Source: Bifidobacterium pullorum DSM 20433
GTDB lineage: Bacteria > Actinomycetota > Actinomycetes > Actinomycetales > Bifidobacteriaceae
NCBI RefSeq assembly: GCF_000771405.1
Contig: NZ_JDUI01000009.1
Coordinates: 1 to 64,000 of the forward strand
Length of the DNA stretch: 64,000 nt
Direction: 5' to 3'
The notes below the pieces were generated by a model that was not told the origin of the DNA, searched no databases, and worked only from the letters and a program-made list of their open reading frames with translations. Every line of letters begins with the position of its first letter. Position 1 is the stretch's first letter. The translations under genes and the position numbers were made by a program. Shown here one piece after another: positions 37,494 to 45,880 of this stretch.

Positions 37494-38645
37494 TCACATC
37501 AGCGACTTATAGATCGCGTAGATGTCCTCCTCGGTGGCCTGACGCGGGTTGCCCGGCGTGCACACGTCGTTGAACGCGTCGTGGGCCAGGCCCTCCAAAT
37601 CGGCCTCGGTGGCGCCGACCTCGGAGATCGTGGTCGGGTTGCCGAGATCCTTGGTGAGCTTGCGGACGGCCTCCACGGCCTCGTCGCGCACATGCTCGAG
37701 GTCGCCGGTGTAGGCATCCTCCACGCCGAACGCGTCGGCGATGTCGCGGTACTTCTCGCCGGTGTAGTCCTTGTTGTACTCCATGACCGGCGCCAGCAGG
37801 ATGCCGTTGGCCACGCCGTGCGCCACGCCGAGACGGCCGCCCAGCGGGTGCGCCATGCCATGCACCAGACCCAGGCCGACGTTCGAGTAGGCCATGCCGG
37901 TGATGTAGGAGGCGTAGGCCATCTGCTCGCCGGCGGGGATGTCGCCGTCCGCGGACTTGGCCAGGTTCTTGGCAATCATGCGGATGGTCTGCATCGACAG
38001 GCAGTCGGACAGGCTCCACGCGCCCGGGGTGATGTAGCCCTCAATGGCGTGGGTCAGCGCGTCCAGGCCGGTGGCGACCTTCAGGCCGCGCGGCTGGGTG
38101 TCGGTCAGATCCGGATCCACGAATGCGACGATCGGGATGTCATGCGGGTCGACGGCCACGAACTTGCGCTTGTTCTCGGTATCGGTGATCACGTAGTTGA
38201 TCGTGGTCTCCGAAGCGGTGCCCGCGGTGGTCGGCACGCCGAAGATCGGCACGGACGGGTTCTTGGTGGCGGCCACGCCCTCCAGCGACAGCACGTCGGA
38301 GAACTCCGGGTTGGCGGTGACGATGCCGATGCCCTTGCAGGTGTCCTGCGGGGATCCACCGCCCAGGCCGATCAGGAAGTCGGCGCCGGAATCGGCGAAC
38401 TTGGCCACGCCGTCCTTGATGCATTCGACCGGCGGGTTCGGCTGCACATTGCTGAAGATCTCATACGGCATGCCGGCCTCGTCGAGCACATCGGTGACCT
38501 TCTTGACGGTGCCGGTCTCGATCAGCACCGGATCGGTGACGATGAATGCCTTGGTGAAGCCGTGCGCCTTGGCCACATCCGGGATCTGCTTGATCGCACC
38601 ACGGCCGAAGTACGCCTCCTGGTTGAGAATCATGCGATAGACCAT
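37494..38645 (-). CDS. fucO: Lactaldehyde reductase / 1,2-propanediol oxidoreductase
   Basis: Group III iron-dependent alcohol dehydrogenase of 383 residues, the FucO length. It interconverts L-lactaldehyde and 1,2-propanediol with NADH, a fermentation step from fucose or rhamnose. The nucleotide motif is GLGGGSPQDTCKGIG. Metal ligands are in GLDALTHAIEGYI (Asp and first His) and LVHGMAHPLGGRLGVAHG (two further His). The start follows AAAGGAGG by six nt. It is monocistronic with a strong terminator, and a GTTTCAT-N7-ATGAAAC dyad lies upstream. No other fucose gene is in the window. Confidence 0.93.
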   Translation of the reverse strand: MVYRMILNQEAYFGRGAIKQIPDVAKAHGFTKAFIVTDPVLIETGTVKKVTDVLDEAGMPYEIFSNVQPNPPVECIKDGVAKFADSGADFLIGLGGGSPQDTCKGIGIVTANPEFSDVLSLEGVAATKNPSVPIFGVPTTAGTASETTINYVITDTENKRKFVAVDPHDIPIVAFVDPDLTDTQPRGLKVATGLDALTHAIEGYITPGAWSLSDCLSMQTIRMIAKNLAKSADGDIPAGEQMAYASYITGMAYSNVGLGLVHGMAHPLGGRLGVAHGVANGILLAPVMEYNKDYTGEKYRDIADAFGVEDAYTGDLEHVRDEAVEAVRKLTKDLGNPTTISEVGATEADLEGLAHDAFNDVCTPGNPRQATEEDIYAIYKSLM

Positions 38646-38709
38646 ACAAGACCTCCTTTGAGTCTGTGTCATATGACTGCGGGCCGCTCGCCATCGAGGG
38701 CGGCCAACG

Positions 38710-38730
38710 GTTTCATTCTAACGATGAAAC
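38710..38730. promoter_or_regulatory. Dyad between fucO and the HD-domain gene
   Basis: GTTTCAT (38710-38716) and ATGAAAC (38724-38730) form a perfect seven-bp inverted repeat with a seven-nt centre, 65 bp upstream of fucO and 77 bp upstream of the divergent HD gene. It resembles a repressor operator. Confidence 0.4.
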
Positions 38731-38806
38731 TGGGAAATCGCTAGGTATCGCAGGCATGTTGCGCGCCGCACGACCACATGCCACACCTTATATATTAGGA
38801 GTCATG

Positions 38807-39292
38807 ATGCTCCATACCACGAACCTGCTGAAACTCGCCGAACGTCTGGCCCGGGAACGTCACGCCGGCCAGGTGGACAAGGCCGGCGCCGACTATTGGA
38901 CGCATCCGCAGCGCGTCTCGCAGGGGTGCACGTCCCCGGAAGGCCGCATCGCGGGATGGCTGCACGATCTGCTGGAGGATACCGACACGACCGCCGACGA
39001 ACTGCTGGCCCTCGGATTCCCCGCCGAGATCGTGGCGGCCGTCCAGCTGGACACGCGAAGGCCCGGCGACTCCTACATGGACTATGTGCGCCGCATCGCG
39101 GACGCCTGCGCCTCCGGCGATCCAGCCGTCGCCCATGCCGGACGCATCGCCCGCGAGGTCAAGATGAGCGACCTGCGGGACAACATGAACCTCAGCCGTC
39201 TGCGCACCGTGACCGACGAGGATCGCCGCCGCGTCGAGAAATACCGCATGGCCTACGCCACGCTCGAACAATCACACGGCATCGCGCTCTGA
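38807..39292 (+). CDS. HD-domain hydrolase, RelA/SpoT-hydrolase-like (MESH1 type)
   Basis: Small protein of 161 residues containing only an HD phosphohydrolase domain. RERHAGQVDKAGADYWTHPQRV supplies the first His, GWLHDLLEDTDTT is the HD motif with the following Glu-Asp, and KMSDLRDNMNLSRL is the third ligand block. This pattern matches the ppGpp hydrolase half of RelA/SpoT and the single-domain SAH/MESH1 proteins, but the substrate is not certain. ATG 38807 is preferred (AGGAG five nt upstream) over 38804. Its 3' end overlaps the convergent carboxymuconolactone-type gene by 21 bases, so transcripts are antisense there. Confidence 0.82.
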   Translation: MLHTTNLLKLAERLARERHAGQVDKAGADYWTHPQRVSQGCTSPEGRIAGWLHDLLEDTDTTADELLALGFPAEIVAAVQLDTRRPGDSYMDYVRRIADACASGDPAVAHAGRIAREVKMSDLRDNMNLSRLRTVTDEDRRRVEKYRMAYATLEQSHGIAL

Positions 39293-40039
39293 CAGCAGAT
39301 CCTTGCAGGCGTTCAACGCGTTGAACAGACGCGGAATACCCATGTAGCAGCCGGCGTGCACGAGTGCGCAGACGATCTGTTCCTTGGAGTTGCCCGCCTT
39401 CAACGCGCCCTCCACATGGCTCCTGACCTGCACCTCGGCGCCGCCCAACGCGGCCAGCAGCACCACGGTCAGCAGTTCACGCGTCTTGCCGTCCAGACCG
39501 CCACGGCTCATGTAGTCGCCGAAGCACAGCTCGGTGAGCATACGCGGCACGAATGCGGCGAAGTCGCCGGGCAGCCACGTGTATCGGTCCTTGATCTCCG
39601 TGCCGTATAGCGGCGCCTGCAGCTCCAGCCCCTTCTCCTGGCGCGTGTCCTCGGTCACCGTGGCCTGCTCGGGCAACGGCAACGTGATGTCTGCGGCCTG
39701 GAACGCCTCGTTCATGGCACCGATGGCGTTGAGCGTCTTCGGGAATCCGATGAACGGCGCGCACTGGTAGACGGCTTCACGAATCTCCACCGGCGTGCAA
39801 CCGACGTTCAATGCGGCCTGCGTGTGCGCCTGGAGCTGCGGCAACGTGTTGAGCGTGGCCAGTACGGTGACGGTCACCAGCTCGCGCATCCGGTTGTCCA
39901 AACTGCCGGTGTGGCAGACATCGCCGAAGATGAAGCGCTGCAGGATGCGCATGAACTCCGGGTCCGCGCCCTCCGTGGTGACGGCGGGCTGGTGGAACAG
40001 CTCCTGCATCGTGGCTTCCGTGCGTTCGATTCTATCCAT
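39272..40039 (-). CDS. Carboxymuconolactone decarboxylase family protein, two-domain
   Basis: About 255 residues made of two tandem carboxymuconolactone decarboxylase/AhpD-like domains: residues 30-110 (MRELVTVTVLATLNTLPQLQAHT) and 155-245 (TRELLTVVLLAALGGAEVQVRSH). The AhpD CxxC redox pair is not present; single Cys occur instead (CAPFIGFP, HAGCYMGIP). Its enzymatic role is therefore unclear; such proteins are often induced by LysR regulators. The start follows AAGGAGG. A LysR gene lies 234 bp upstream on the same strand and may control it. Confidence 0.82.
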   Translation of the reverse strand: MDRIERTEATMQELFHQPAVTTEGADPEFMRILQRFIFGDVCHTGSLDNRMRELVTVTVLATLNTLPQLQAHTQAALNVGCTPVEIREAVYQCAPFIGFPKTLNAIGAMNEAFQAADITLPLPEQATVTEDTRQEKGLELQAPLYGTEIKDRYTWLPGDFAAFVPRMLTELCFGDYMSRGGLDGKTRELLTVVLLAALGGAEVQVRSHVEGALKAGNSKEQIVCALVHAGCYMGIPRLFNALNACKDLLSERDAV

Positions 40040-40273
40040 GGTTCCTCCTTCACCGTGATTCGTCAATCCATCGACTGTATCCGCACAGCCCGGGCCGGGC
40101 CAATGTCCGTCGGGCCGTGTCGCCCATACGTGCCGGGCATGACTCAATCCGGCGATTGCGAACTGTGAGCCATCGGCATCGCCTTGGAATATTGACTACA
40201 ACCTGCCCGGGAGCGTCGAATCGCAACCCATCGGGATGTCCATGCGCGCCGGGTATGGCCTGATCGTTCACAG

Positions 40274-41242
40274 TCAGCAGGCGATATGCCGTCCTTCGGT
40301 GCGCAGGAACTCCACGAAGGCGGCTGCGGCCGGGCTCAACGTCCTCCCCCGTTTCCAGATGACGGCGCCACCGGATTCCAGTACGGGATTCAACGGTTTG
40401 AAGCGCAGGTCCTCGGCGACGCCGAGACCGAACGACATGGCCAGCCCGACCCCGCCGCGCACCATCGTCATCACGTTGATGCTCAGGTCGCATAGGCCGG
40501 CGACCGCCACCGAACGCAACGACCCGCCCATCCAGCTGATGAGCTCGCTGCGCACCTCCTCGCGGAATGGCAGAATCAACGCCCTTCCGTCCAAATCATC
40601 GGGGCGGATCTCATCCAGTTCCGCCAACGGATCGTCGGCGCGCATCAGCACGCCCCACCTGTCATCGATGTGCGTGCGCAGGTAGTCGTATTTGCTCACA
40701 TCCAATGGTTCGGTGACCAATCCCAGATCGGCCAGCCCCTGTTCCAACCGGTCACCCGTCACGTCGGCCGTGCAGGTGCGCACTTCGAATTCCACCTCCG
40801 GGTACCGCCGCCGGAACGCCGCGATGCACCGGGCCAGCCAATCCATGCTGTGCGTCTCCGCGCAACCGATGGCGATGATTCCGGACAACGAACCATGCAG
40901 CTCCCGCACCTCACGCTCCATCTTGTCCGCCAACTGCACCAGTTCCTGGGCGCGTTCGCGCAGCAGCCGGCCTTCCGGCGTCAACGAAATCTGATGCGGG
41001 CCGCGATGGAACAGCGTCACACCCAGCGCATCCTCCAATCCCTTGAGCTGCCGGGAGAGGGTGGGCTGTGAAATCCGCAGCAGCTCGGCGGCCCAGGTGA
41101 TGTTGCCTTCATCGGCGACCGCCAGGAAATACCGCAGGACGCGCAGGTCGATGTTCGAGCGGCCGCCGCTTCGGTCGTCATCCAGCAACGCCAAGTCCGA
41201 AGACGTGAACGACATGCCGCTGTCCGCCGATGATGTGCCCAT
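40274..41242 (-). CDS. LysR-family transcriptional regulator
   Basis: About 322 residues. A winged helix-turn-helix begins after a ~27-residue leader: LRVLRYFLAVADEGNITWAA, then ELLRISQPTLSRQLKGLEDALG, the usual LysR signature. A periplasmic-binding-protein-like effector domain follows (IAIGCAETHSMDWLA onward), with typical closing WKRGRTLSPAAAAFVEFLR. The effector is unknown. ATG 41242 follows GGAG by eight nt; the longer frame to 41554 runs into the cation-efflux pseudogene. It is upstream of and co-oriented with the carboxymuconolactone-type gene, its likely target. Confidence 0.9.
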   Translation of the reverse strand: MGTSSADSGMSFTSSDLALLDDDRSGGRSNIDLRVLRYFLAVADEGNITWAAELLRISQPTLSRQLKGLEDALGVTLFHRGPHQISLTPEGRLLRERAQELVQLADKMEREVRELHGSLSGIIAIGCAETHSMDWLARCIAAFRRRYPEVEFEVRTCTADVTGDRLEQGLADLGLVTEPLDVSKYDYLRTHIDDRWGVLMRADDPLAELDEIRPDDLDGRALILPFREEVRSELISWMGGSLRSVAVAGLCDLSINVMTMVRGGVGLAMSFGLGVAEDLRFKPLNPVLESGGAVIWKRGRTLSPAAAAFVEFLRTEGRHIAC

Positions 41243-41346
41243 ATCCGTCTCCGTTCTCCGATCGCTCCGCTCCGCCCGGCATCCTCGAGCCGGATTCCGG
41301 TGTTGTCCAGTGTAGACAATCATGCCGCTGGTGGCGCAATACGAGC

Positions 41347-41380
41347 AAGGCCGCGGACTCCTTTCGGATTCCGCGGCCTT
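41347..41380 (-). terminator. Terminator after the cation-efflux pseudogene
   Basis: Perfect 11-bp stem AAGGCCGCGGA / TCCGCGGCCTT with a 12-nt loop, six bp past the pseudogene stop. It separates it from the LysR gene. Confidence 0.7.
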
Positions 41381-41385
41381 CCGTA

Positions 41386-42056
41386 TCAGTCGTCGGATGC
41401 GCCCCGCCACTCGCCGGTCTTGCGCCACAGGTCGGGCTCCACGTAGATCTCCCACTCGTACCAGGGCAGCGCCTTGCGGATGTTGGCCTCGATCTTGTTG
41501 ACCGTGTCGACGTCGAAGTCGCGATCCAGCTTCGAGGTCTGCACCTTCAGGCACAGCAGCACCGCGTCCTCGTCCATGTGCAGGGCCTGCATGTTGATCA
41601 GGCGCTCCACGCCCTCGGTCGACTCGACGGCGGCGACGACACGGCCACGCGTGCGGTCGCTGATGCTCTCGCCCAGCAGCAGCGACCCGGATTTGAACAT
41701 CAGCGCCGCCGAGCCGGCGATCAGCACCAGACCGACCAGCAGGCCGCCGATCGCGTCATACAGTTCGTCCCCGGTGATCATCGACAGGCCGATGCCCAGT
41801 CCGGCGAACGCCAGACCGATCAGGGCGAGCGTGTCCCCCATCATCACCGAGGCCAGTTCCGTCGACTTGGTGCGCCGCCAGAAGCCGATCAGCGACCCCT
41901 CCTCGACCTTCACGCGCCGCAGCGCTCATGCGCCTCGCGGATGGAGGTGTGCAGCCCCCATCCCTCCAGGCAGGCGGAGACGATCACGACCGCGAGCGCG
42001 GCCTTGACCGCCGCACCCGTCGACTGCGGCTCGTTGACGCTCTTGTCGTCCGTCAT
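41386..42056 (-). pseudogene. Cation diffusion facilitator (CDF) transporter, broken
   Basis: Two frames together encode a shortened CDF metal exporter. From ATG 42056 the first frame reads a polar start, then AALAVVIVSACLEGWGLHTS, IREAHER, CGA and a stop at 41910-41912. The next frame continues from about 41913 with KVEEGSLIGFWRRTKSTELAS to the end. Restoring one C near 41922-41926 would join them as EAHERLRRVKVEEG, so a one-base deletion is the likely cause. In addition the N-terminal part lacks about 100 residues carrying the first membrane segments, implying an earlier in-frame deletion. The C-terminal cytoplasmic domain is intact. A functional exporter is very unlikely. Confidence 0.8.
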
Positions 42057-42110
42057 ATCCGTTCCTCTCTCATCGCCCTCCCCATTCGGGGAACATGGGC
42101 CGGAATACGA

Positions 42111-42136
42111 GAAAAGCCCGCCGAAGCGGGCTTTTC
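42111..42136 (-). terminator. tRNA-Glu terminator
   Basis: Perfect 11-bp stem GAAAAGCCCGC / GCGGGCTTTTC closing on a four-nt loop, eight bp beyond the tRNA 3' end on the minus strand. Confidence 0.85.
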
Positions 42137-42143
42137 AGGTTTG

Positions 42144-42215
42144 TACCCCCAGAGAGAGTCGAACTCTCGTTGTCAGATTGAAAGTCTGGTGTCCTAACCG
42201 TTAGACGATGGGGGC
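42144..42215 (-). tRNA. tRNA-Glu (TTC)
   Basis: Cloverleaf of 72 nt on the minus strand: acceptor GCCCCCA / TGGGGGT, D-arm with TCTAACGGTTAGGAC, anticodon loop CTTTCAA giving TTC, T-arm GAGAGTTCGACTCTC. The CCA end is not encoded. Confidence 0.95.
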
Positions 42216-42269
42216 AACGAAATAGAAAGTATAGGCGAGCGCCATCGCACTCGCAACACGGCGTGTCGC

Positions 42270-43151
42270 CTATACGGTGCGGTAGGCGAAGTCATGGATC
42301 ACACGGCCGGCCTCGAGTCCCTTGCGCTCGAAGTTGGTCAGCACGCGCCCCTCGAACCGGGGCGATTCCACGAAGTCGGCGTGCGGCAGGTCCACGGCCA
42401 GGTCGGCGTTGCCCTTGCCGACATGCTCGGTCGGCAGGCTCACGGTCACGCCGCCCACGTTCTCGAAGCCCGGCATCGCGTCCATCACCTCATGGACGTG
42501 CAGCGCGTAGTCCTCGATGTCGGTGGCGATGCGCCATACGCCGCCGGGCACCAGCGCACGATGGACCAGCCCGGCGAGCTCCGGCTGCACGATGCGGCGC
42601 TTGTGGTGCCTCATCTTGGGCCAGGGGTCGGGGAAGTACGTCCATACCTCCTGTGCCACGCCGTCCGCCATGACCTTGAACAGTTCCGGCGCGTTGACCT
42701 GGGCGACGCGCAGGTTGCCGAGCCCCTGCTTGCCGGCCAGCAGCAGGGTGTGGGCGACGCCCGGATCGTACACCTCCAGCGCCAGGAAGTTGAGTTCGGG
42801 GTGCGCGGCCGCGGCCGCGACGACGTTCTCGCCCTGCCCGGTGCCGATCTCCACGATCAGCGGGTTGTCATTGCCCCACATCTCGCGCACGTACGCACCG
42901 TCGAACGTCACGCCGGGACGTACAGTCAGCGACCCCTCGCCGGCGTTCACGTCCAGCAGATACTCCCCCGCATACCTGTCCCACGCCCGCTGCAGGCGCG
43001 CGTCCAGACGCCCCGAGCGCCGGACGAACGAAAGCACCGGACGGCCGCGCCGCGCCTCCTGCCCCGCATCGCCGTCGGACCGCGACGCCTCCTGCGGCGT
43101 CACGTCCGCGGACAGCTGGGATTCCTCTTGTTCACGAATGTCTTCCTGCAT
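42270..43151 (-). CDS. trmB: tRNA (guanine-N7-)-methyltransferase
   Basis: SAM-dependent enzyme of 293 residues that makes m7G46 in tRNAs. The SAM motif is [12 protein letters not shown] (about 98-109), and the diagnostic TrmB block [17 protein letters not shown] follows near 170-185, with an N-terminal polar extension of ~60 residues common in Actinobacteria. No spaced ribosome site precedes the ATG; a -10-like TATAAC (43159-43164) lies seven nt upstream, so translation may be leaderless. It is next to tRNA-Glu and divergent from galE. Confidence 0.92.
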   Translation of the reverse strand: MQEDIREQEESQLSADVTPQEASRSDGDAGQEARRGRPVLSFVRRSGRLDARLQRAWDRYAGEYLLDVNAGEGSLTVRPGVTFDGAYVREMWGNDNPLIVEIGTGQGENVVAAAAAHPELNFLALEVYDPGVAHTLLLAGKQGLGNLRVAQVNAPELFKVMADGVAQEVWTYFPDPWPKMRHHKRRIVQPELAGLVHRALVPGGVWRIATDIEDYALHVHEVMDAMPGFENVGGVTVSLPTEHVGKGNADLAVDLPHADFVESPRFEGRVLTNFERKGLEAGRVIHDFAYRTV

Positions 43152-43176
43152 ACCCTTAGTTATAGAGGAAACGCGC

Positions 43177-43218
43177 GAACGAACACACGTTTGTGCGTTC
43201 GTGTTCTCATGCTATACT
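43177..43218 (+). promoter_or_regulatory. galE promoter with overlapping dyad
   Basis: -35 TTGTGC (43191-43196), 16-bp spacer, -10 TATACT (43213-43218). An imperfect 24-bp palindrome, GAACGAACACAC / GTTTGTGCGTTC (10 of 12 positions), covers 43177-43200 and thus the -35, as a repressor operator would. Confidence 0.55.
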
Positions 43219-43315
43219 GAAACTGTTCAAAAAATAACAAAACTGGAGCAAAAGTGAACAGCGGATGTTCACACGGCATCCGCACACCAAACTCCGATGA
43301 ATGAAAGGTCGGAAC

Positions 43316-44326
43316 ATGACTGTTCTCGTCACCGGCGGGTGCGGCTACATCGGCGCCCACGTCGTTCACGCCCTCCATCAGACCGGTCAGCAGGTCGTCG
43401 TCGTCGACGACCTGAGCTATGGCAAGCCCACCCGCATCGAAGGCTCCCGCCTGTACGGCATGGATGTCTCGGCCCCCGGCGCCGGCGAGCGCCTGGCCGA
43501 GATCATGAAGGCCGAAGGCGTGGAAGCCGTCATCCACTTCGCCGCCCGCAAGCAGGTCGGAGAATCCGTCGAGAAGCCGCTGTGGTACTACCAGCAGAAC
43601 ATCAACGGCATGCTCAACGTGCTCGTCGGCATGCGCGACGCCGGTGTCAAGAAGCTCGTCTTCTCCTCCTCCGCGGCCACCTACGGCGTCCCGCCGGTCG
43701 ACGTGGTGCCCGAGGACGTGGTGCCGATGCTGCCGATCAACCCGTACGGCCAGACCAAGCTGTTCGGCGAGTGGATGGCCCGCGCCTGCGAGACCGCCTA
43801 CGACATCCGCTTCTGCGGCCTGCGCTACTTCAACGTGGCCGGCTGCGGCCCCGTGGAGCTTGAGGACCCGGCCATCCTCAACCTGATCCCGATGCTGTTC
43901 GACCGCCTGAAGAAGGGCAAGGCGCCCGCGATCTTCGGCGACGACTACCCCACCGACGACGGTACCTGCGTGCGTGACTACATCCACGTCTCCGACCTTG
44001 CCGACGCGCATGTGGCCGCCCTCGACTACCTCGACCGCGACGAGCGCAAGTACGACGTGTTCAACGTCGGCACCGGCGAAGGCACCTCGGTCCGCCAGAT
44101 CGTCGACGAGGTCAAGAAGGTGACCGGCCTGCCGTTCACCGAAACCGTCATGCCGCGCCGCGCCGGCGACCCGCCGCACCTGATCGGCTCCCCGAAGCGC
44201 ATCAACGAGGAGATGGGCTGGCACGCCAAGTACAACGTCGAGGACATCGTCAAGTCCGCCTGGGAGGCCTGGCAGGCCAACCCGGAGCATCACATCGACG
44301 TCGAGACCTGGAAGCAGGCCGACTGA
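43316..44326 (+). CDS. galE: UDP-glucose 4-epimerase
   Basis: NAD-dependent short-chain epimerase of 336 residues interconverting UDP-galactose and UDP-glucose (possibly also the N-acetyl forms) in the Leloir and galacto-N-biose pathways of bifidobacteria. The NAD motif is TGGCGYIG (residues 6-13). The catalytic Ser/Tyr/Lys set lies in SSSAATYG and NPYGQTKLF. FNVAGCGPVELEDP is close to the usual substrate loop. ATG 43316 follows AAAGG by eight nt; ATG 43301 is possible. It is transcribed alone from a promoter with an operator-like dyad and ends at a strong terminator. Confidence 0.95.
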   Translation: MTVLVTGGCGYIGAHVVHALHQTGQQVVVVDDLSYGKPTRIEGSRLYGMDVSAPGAGERLAEIMKAEGVEAVIHFAARKQVGESVEKPLWYYQQNINGMLNVLVGMRDAGVKKLVFSSSAATYGVPPVDVVPEDVVPMLPINPYGQTKLFGEWMARACETAYDIRFCGLRYFNVAGCGPVELEDPAILNLIPMLFDRLKKGKAPAIFGDDYPTDDGTCVRDYIHVSDLADAHVAALDYLDRDERKYDVFNVGTGEGTSVRQIVDEVKKVTGLPFTETVMPRRAGDPPHLIGSPKRINEEMGWHAKYNVEDIVKSAWEAWQANPEHHIDVETWKQAD

Positions 44327-44358
44327 CGCATCCCTTCCGGCCGATGCCGGCAACGTGG

Positions 44359-44392
44359 TCGGGGCGCGGTTCCGCATGGGGCCGCGCCCCGA
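44359..44392 (+). terminator. galE terminator
   Basis: Eleven-bp stem TCGGGGCGCGG / CCGCGCCCCGA with a 12-nt loop, 32 bp after the galE stop. Confidence 0.75.
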
Positions 44393-44453
44393 TCGCATTC
44401 CATCCCGCAACCCCGCAATCGCGATGCACCGGCGTTGCGGGTACTCTGGAATC

Positions 44454-45233
44454 ATGACAGATTCGAATCCCTTCGCACCGCAGCAGAACGGCCCGGACGG
44501 CACCCCGCAGTATGGGGCCGCGCCCTCCGACCAGCAGTCCTTCACCCCGCAGCCCGAACAGCCGTACACCCAGCCCTCCCAGCAGCCGTACACCCAGCAA
44601 TACGGCGCCGCATACCAGCAGGGAGCCCCCTACCAGAACGGCTACCAGCAGCAGGGCACGACGTATCAGAACGGCTACCAGCAGCAGGGCACGACGTATC
44701 AGAACGGCTACCAGCAGCCCGGCGCCTACGGGGCGCCGTACGGGGCGCAACCCTACGGCTATTATTACGGACAGCCCACGCAAGTCGACCGTTGGAACGG
44801 CCTGTGCATCGCCGGATTCGTGCTGGCGTTCATCATTCCGCCGGTCGGCCTGATCCTCTCGGTCATCGCACTGGTCCAGATCAACAAATCCCATGAGAAG
44901 AGCAAGGGGTTGACCATCGCCGGTATCGTCATCAGCGCCCTGGGCACGCTGTTCTTCGTGGCCGTCATCGCCCTGGCCGTATGGGCGGTCGGTTTCACGG
45001 TCGATTACGTCGAGGAGCACCCCGAGGTCTGGTACGAATCCGGCGACTATTCCCAGCTTGACGGGCAGCTCTGCCTGCCGGACGGCACCTGCGTCGACAC
45101 ACGGGACCTTCCCGACGGATACGACTGGTCCGACCTGCTTGACGATTTCGGCTCGCACGACGGCACCGAATGGACGGACCATTGGCAGACCGCCCTCGGC
45201 AGCATCCCGATCGAAATGGCGCTTGTCGACTGA
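44454..45233 (+). CDS. DUF4190-type membrane protein with Gln/Tyr repeat N-terminus
   Basis: About 259 residues. The first ~105 are a Pro/Gln/Tyr/Gly-rich disordered stretch with three copies of YQNGYQQQGTT; the DNA underneath is a 33-bp tandem repeat (about 44630-44720). Two hydrophobic segments follow (about 118-138 and 160-185), separated by INKSHEKSKGLTIAGI, the DUF4190 pattern, then an acidic extracellular-type tail. Function is unknown; such proteins are common in Actinobacteria. No ribosome site is seen; TACTCT (44442-44447) lies six nt before the ATG, suggesting a leaderless mRNA. The repeat number may vary between strains. Confidence 0.75.
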   Translation: MTDSNPFAPQQNGPDGTPQYGAAPSDQQSFTPQPEQPYTQPSQQPYTQQYGAAYQQGAPYQNGYQQQGTTYQNGYQQQGTTYQNGYQQPGAYGAPYGAQPYGYYYGQPTQVDRWNGLCIAGFVLAFIIPPVGLILSVIALVQINKSHEKSKGLTIAGIVISALGTLFFVAVIALAVWAVGFTVDYVEEHPEVWYESGDYSQLDGQLCLPDGTCVDTRDLPDGYDWSDLLDDFGSHDGTEWTDHWQTALGSIPIEMALVD

Positions 45234-45294
45234 CGCGACCGCAGGTTTCCCGAACCCCCCAAAACCGCGAAATTCCAACGCGACACGCGGTAAC

Positions 45295-45322
45295 TTGCGC
45301 TCTGCGCCAATCTGAGTAATAT
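45295..45322 (+). promoter_or_regulatory. Promoter of the first tRNA-Asp
   Basis: -35 TTGCGC (45295-45300), 16-bp spacer, -10 TAATAT (45317-45322), 32 bp before the tRNA. Confidence 0.7.
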
Positions 45323-45354
45323 TTCTATTCGGCTTCTCGTTCAGAGAACACCAC

Positions 45355-45428
45355 GGCCCCGTAGCTCAGTTGGTTAGAGCGCCGCCCTGTCACGGCGGAG
45401 GTCGCCGGTTCAAGTCCGGTCGGGGTCG
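45355..45428 (+). tRNA. tRNA-Asp (GTC), copy 1
   Basis: Cloverleaf of 74 nt: acceptor GGCCCCG / CGGGGTC, anticodon loop CTGTCAC with GTC, T-arm GCCGGTTCAAGTCCGGT. The CCA end is not encoded. Identical to the copy at 45721. Confidence 0.96.
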
Positions 45429-45440
45429 CGAATGGTTAAG

Positions 45441-45463
45441 ACCCGGTTTTTACCGGGTTTTTT
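45441..45463 (+). terminator. Terminator between tRNA-Asp and tRNA-Phe (copy 1 only)
   Basis: ACCCGGT, loop TTTT, ACCGGGT, then a T-run. It lies between the two tRNAs of the first pair and is missing from the second pair. Confidence 0.88.
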
Positions 45464-45474
45464 CAACTGTTCAT

Positions 45475-45550
45475 GGCTCTGTAGCTCAGTTGGTAGAGCG
45501 AACGACTGAAAATCGTTAGGTCAGCGGATCGATGCCGCTCGGAGCCACCA
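45475..45550 (+). tRNA. tRNA-Phe (GAA), copy 1
   Basis: Acceptor GGCTCTG / CGGAGCC, anticodon loop CTGAAAA with GAA. The 3' CCA is encoded (45548-45550). Confidence 0.96.
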
Positions 45551-45553
45551 CCA

Positions 45554-45575
45554 CCCCGCCTTGTGCGGGGTTTTT
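45554..45575 (+). terminator. Terminator after tRNA-Phe copy 1
   Basis: CCCCGC / GCGGGG with a five-nt loop, then TTTTT. Confidence 0.88.
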
Positions 45576-45659
45576 GCTTTCACCCCCTCCCCCGAGAAAC
45601 GGATGACGGCCGAAACACCTTCATTCGGAAGCAGGCGGAAGACACGCCGGCGACACGAT

Positions 45660-45687
45660 TTGCATAATGCGCAGAACCATGTAATAT
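45660..45687 (+). promoter_or_regulatory. Promoter of the second tRNA-Asp
   Basis: -35 TTGCAT (45660-45665), 16-bp spacer, -10 TAATAT (45682-45687), the same geometry as copy 1. The following leader is also related to that of copy 1. Confidence 0.7.
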
Positions 45688-45720
45688 CTCTTCTTGGCTT
45701 CTTTTCCGAAAGAACGCCAC

Positions 45721-45794
45721 GGCCCCGTAGCTCAGTTGGTTAGAGCGCCGCCCTGTCACGGCGGAGGTCGCCGGTTCAAGTCCGGTCGGGGTCG
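45721..45794 (+). tRNA. tRNA-Asp (GTC), copy 2
   Basis: Identical in sequence to the copy at 45355-45428; only five nt separate it from the next tRNA. Confidence 0.96.
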
Positions 45795-45799
45795 CTCAT

Positions 45800-45875
45800 G
45801 GCTCTGTAGCTCAGTTGGTAGAGCGAACGACTGAAAATCGTTAGGTCAGCGGATCGATGCCGCTCGGAGCCACCA
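45800..45875 (+). tRNA. tRNA-Phe (GAA), copy 2
   Basis: Identical to the copy at 45475-45550, with an encoded CCA. It is co-transcribed with tRNA-Asp copy 2 because no terminator intervenes. Confidence 0.96.
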
Positions 45876-45880
45876 CCGTC

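Noticed and set aside
45355-45875. Attachment site from the repeated tRNA sequences
   Set aside because: Both tRNA copies are complete, no integrase is present, and only 170 bp separate the pairs; a local duplication explains it.
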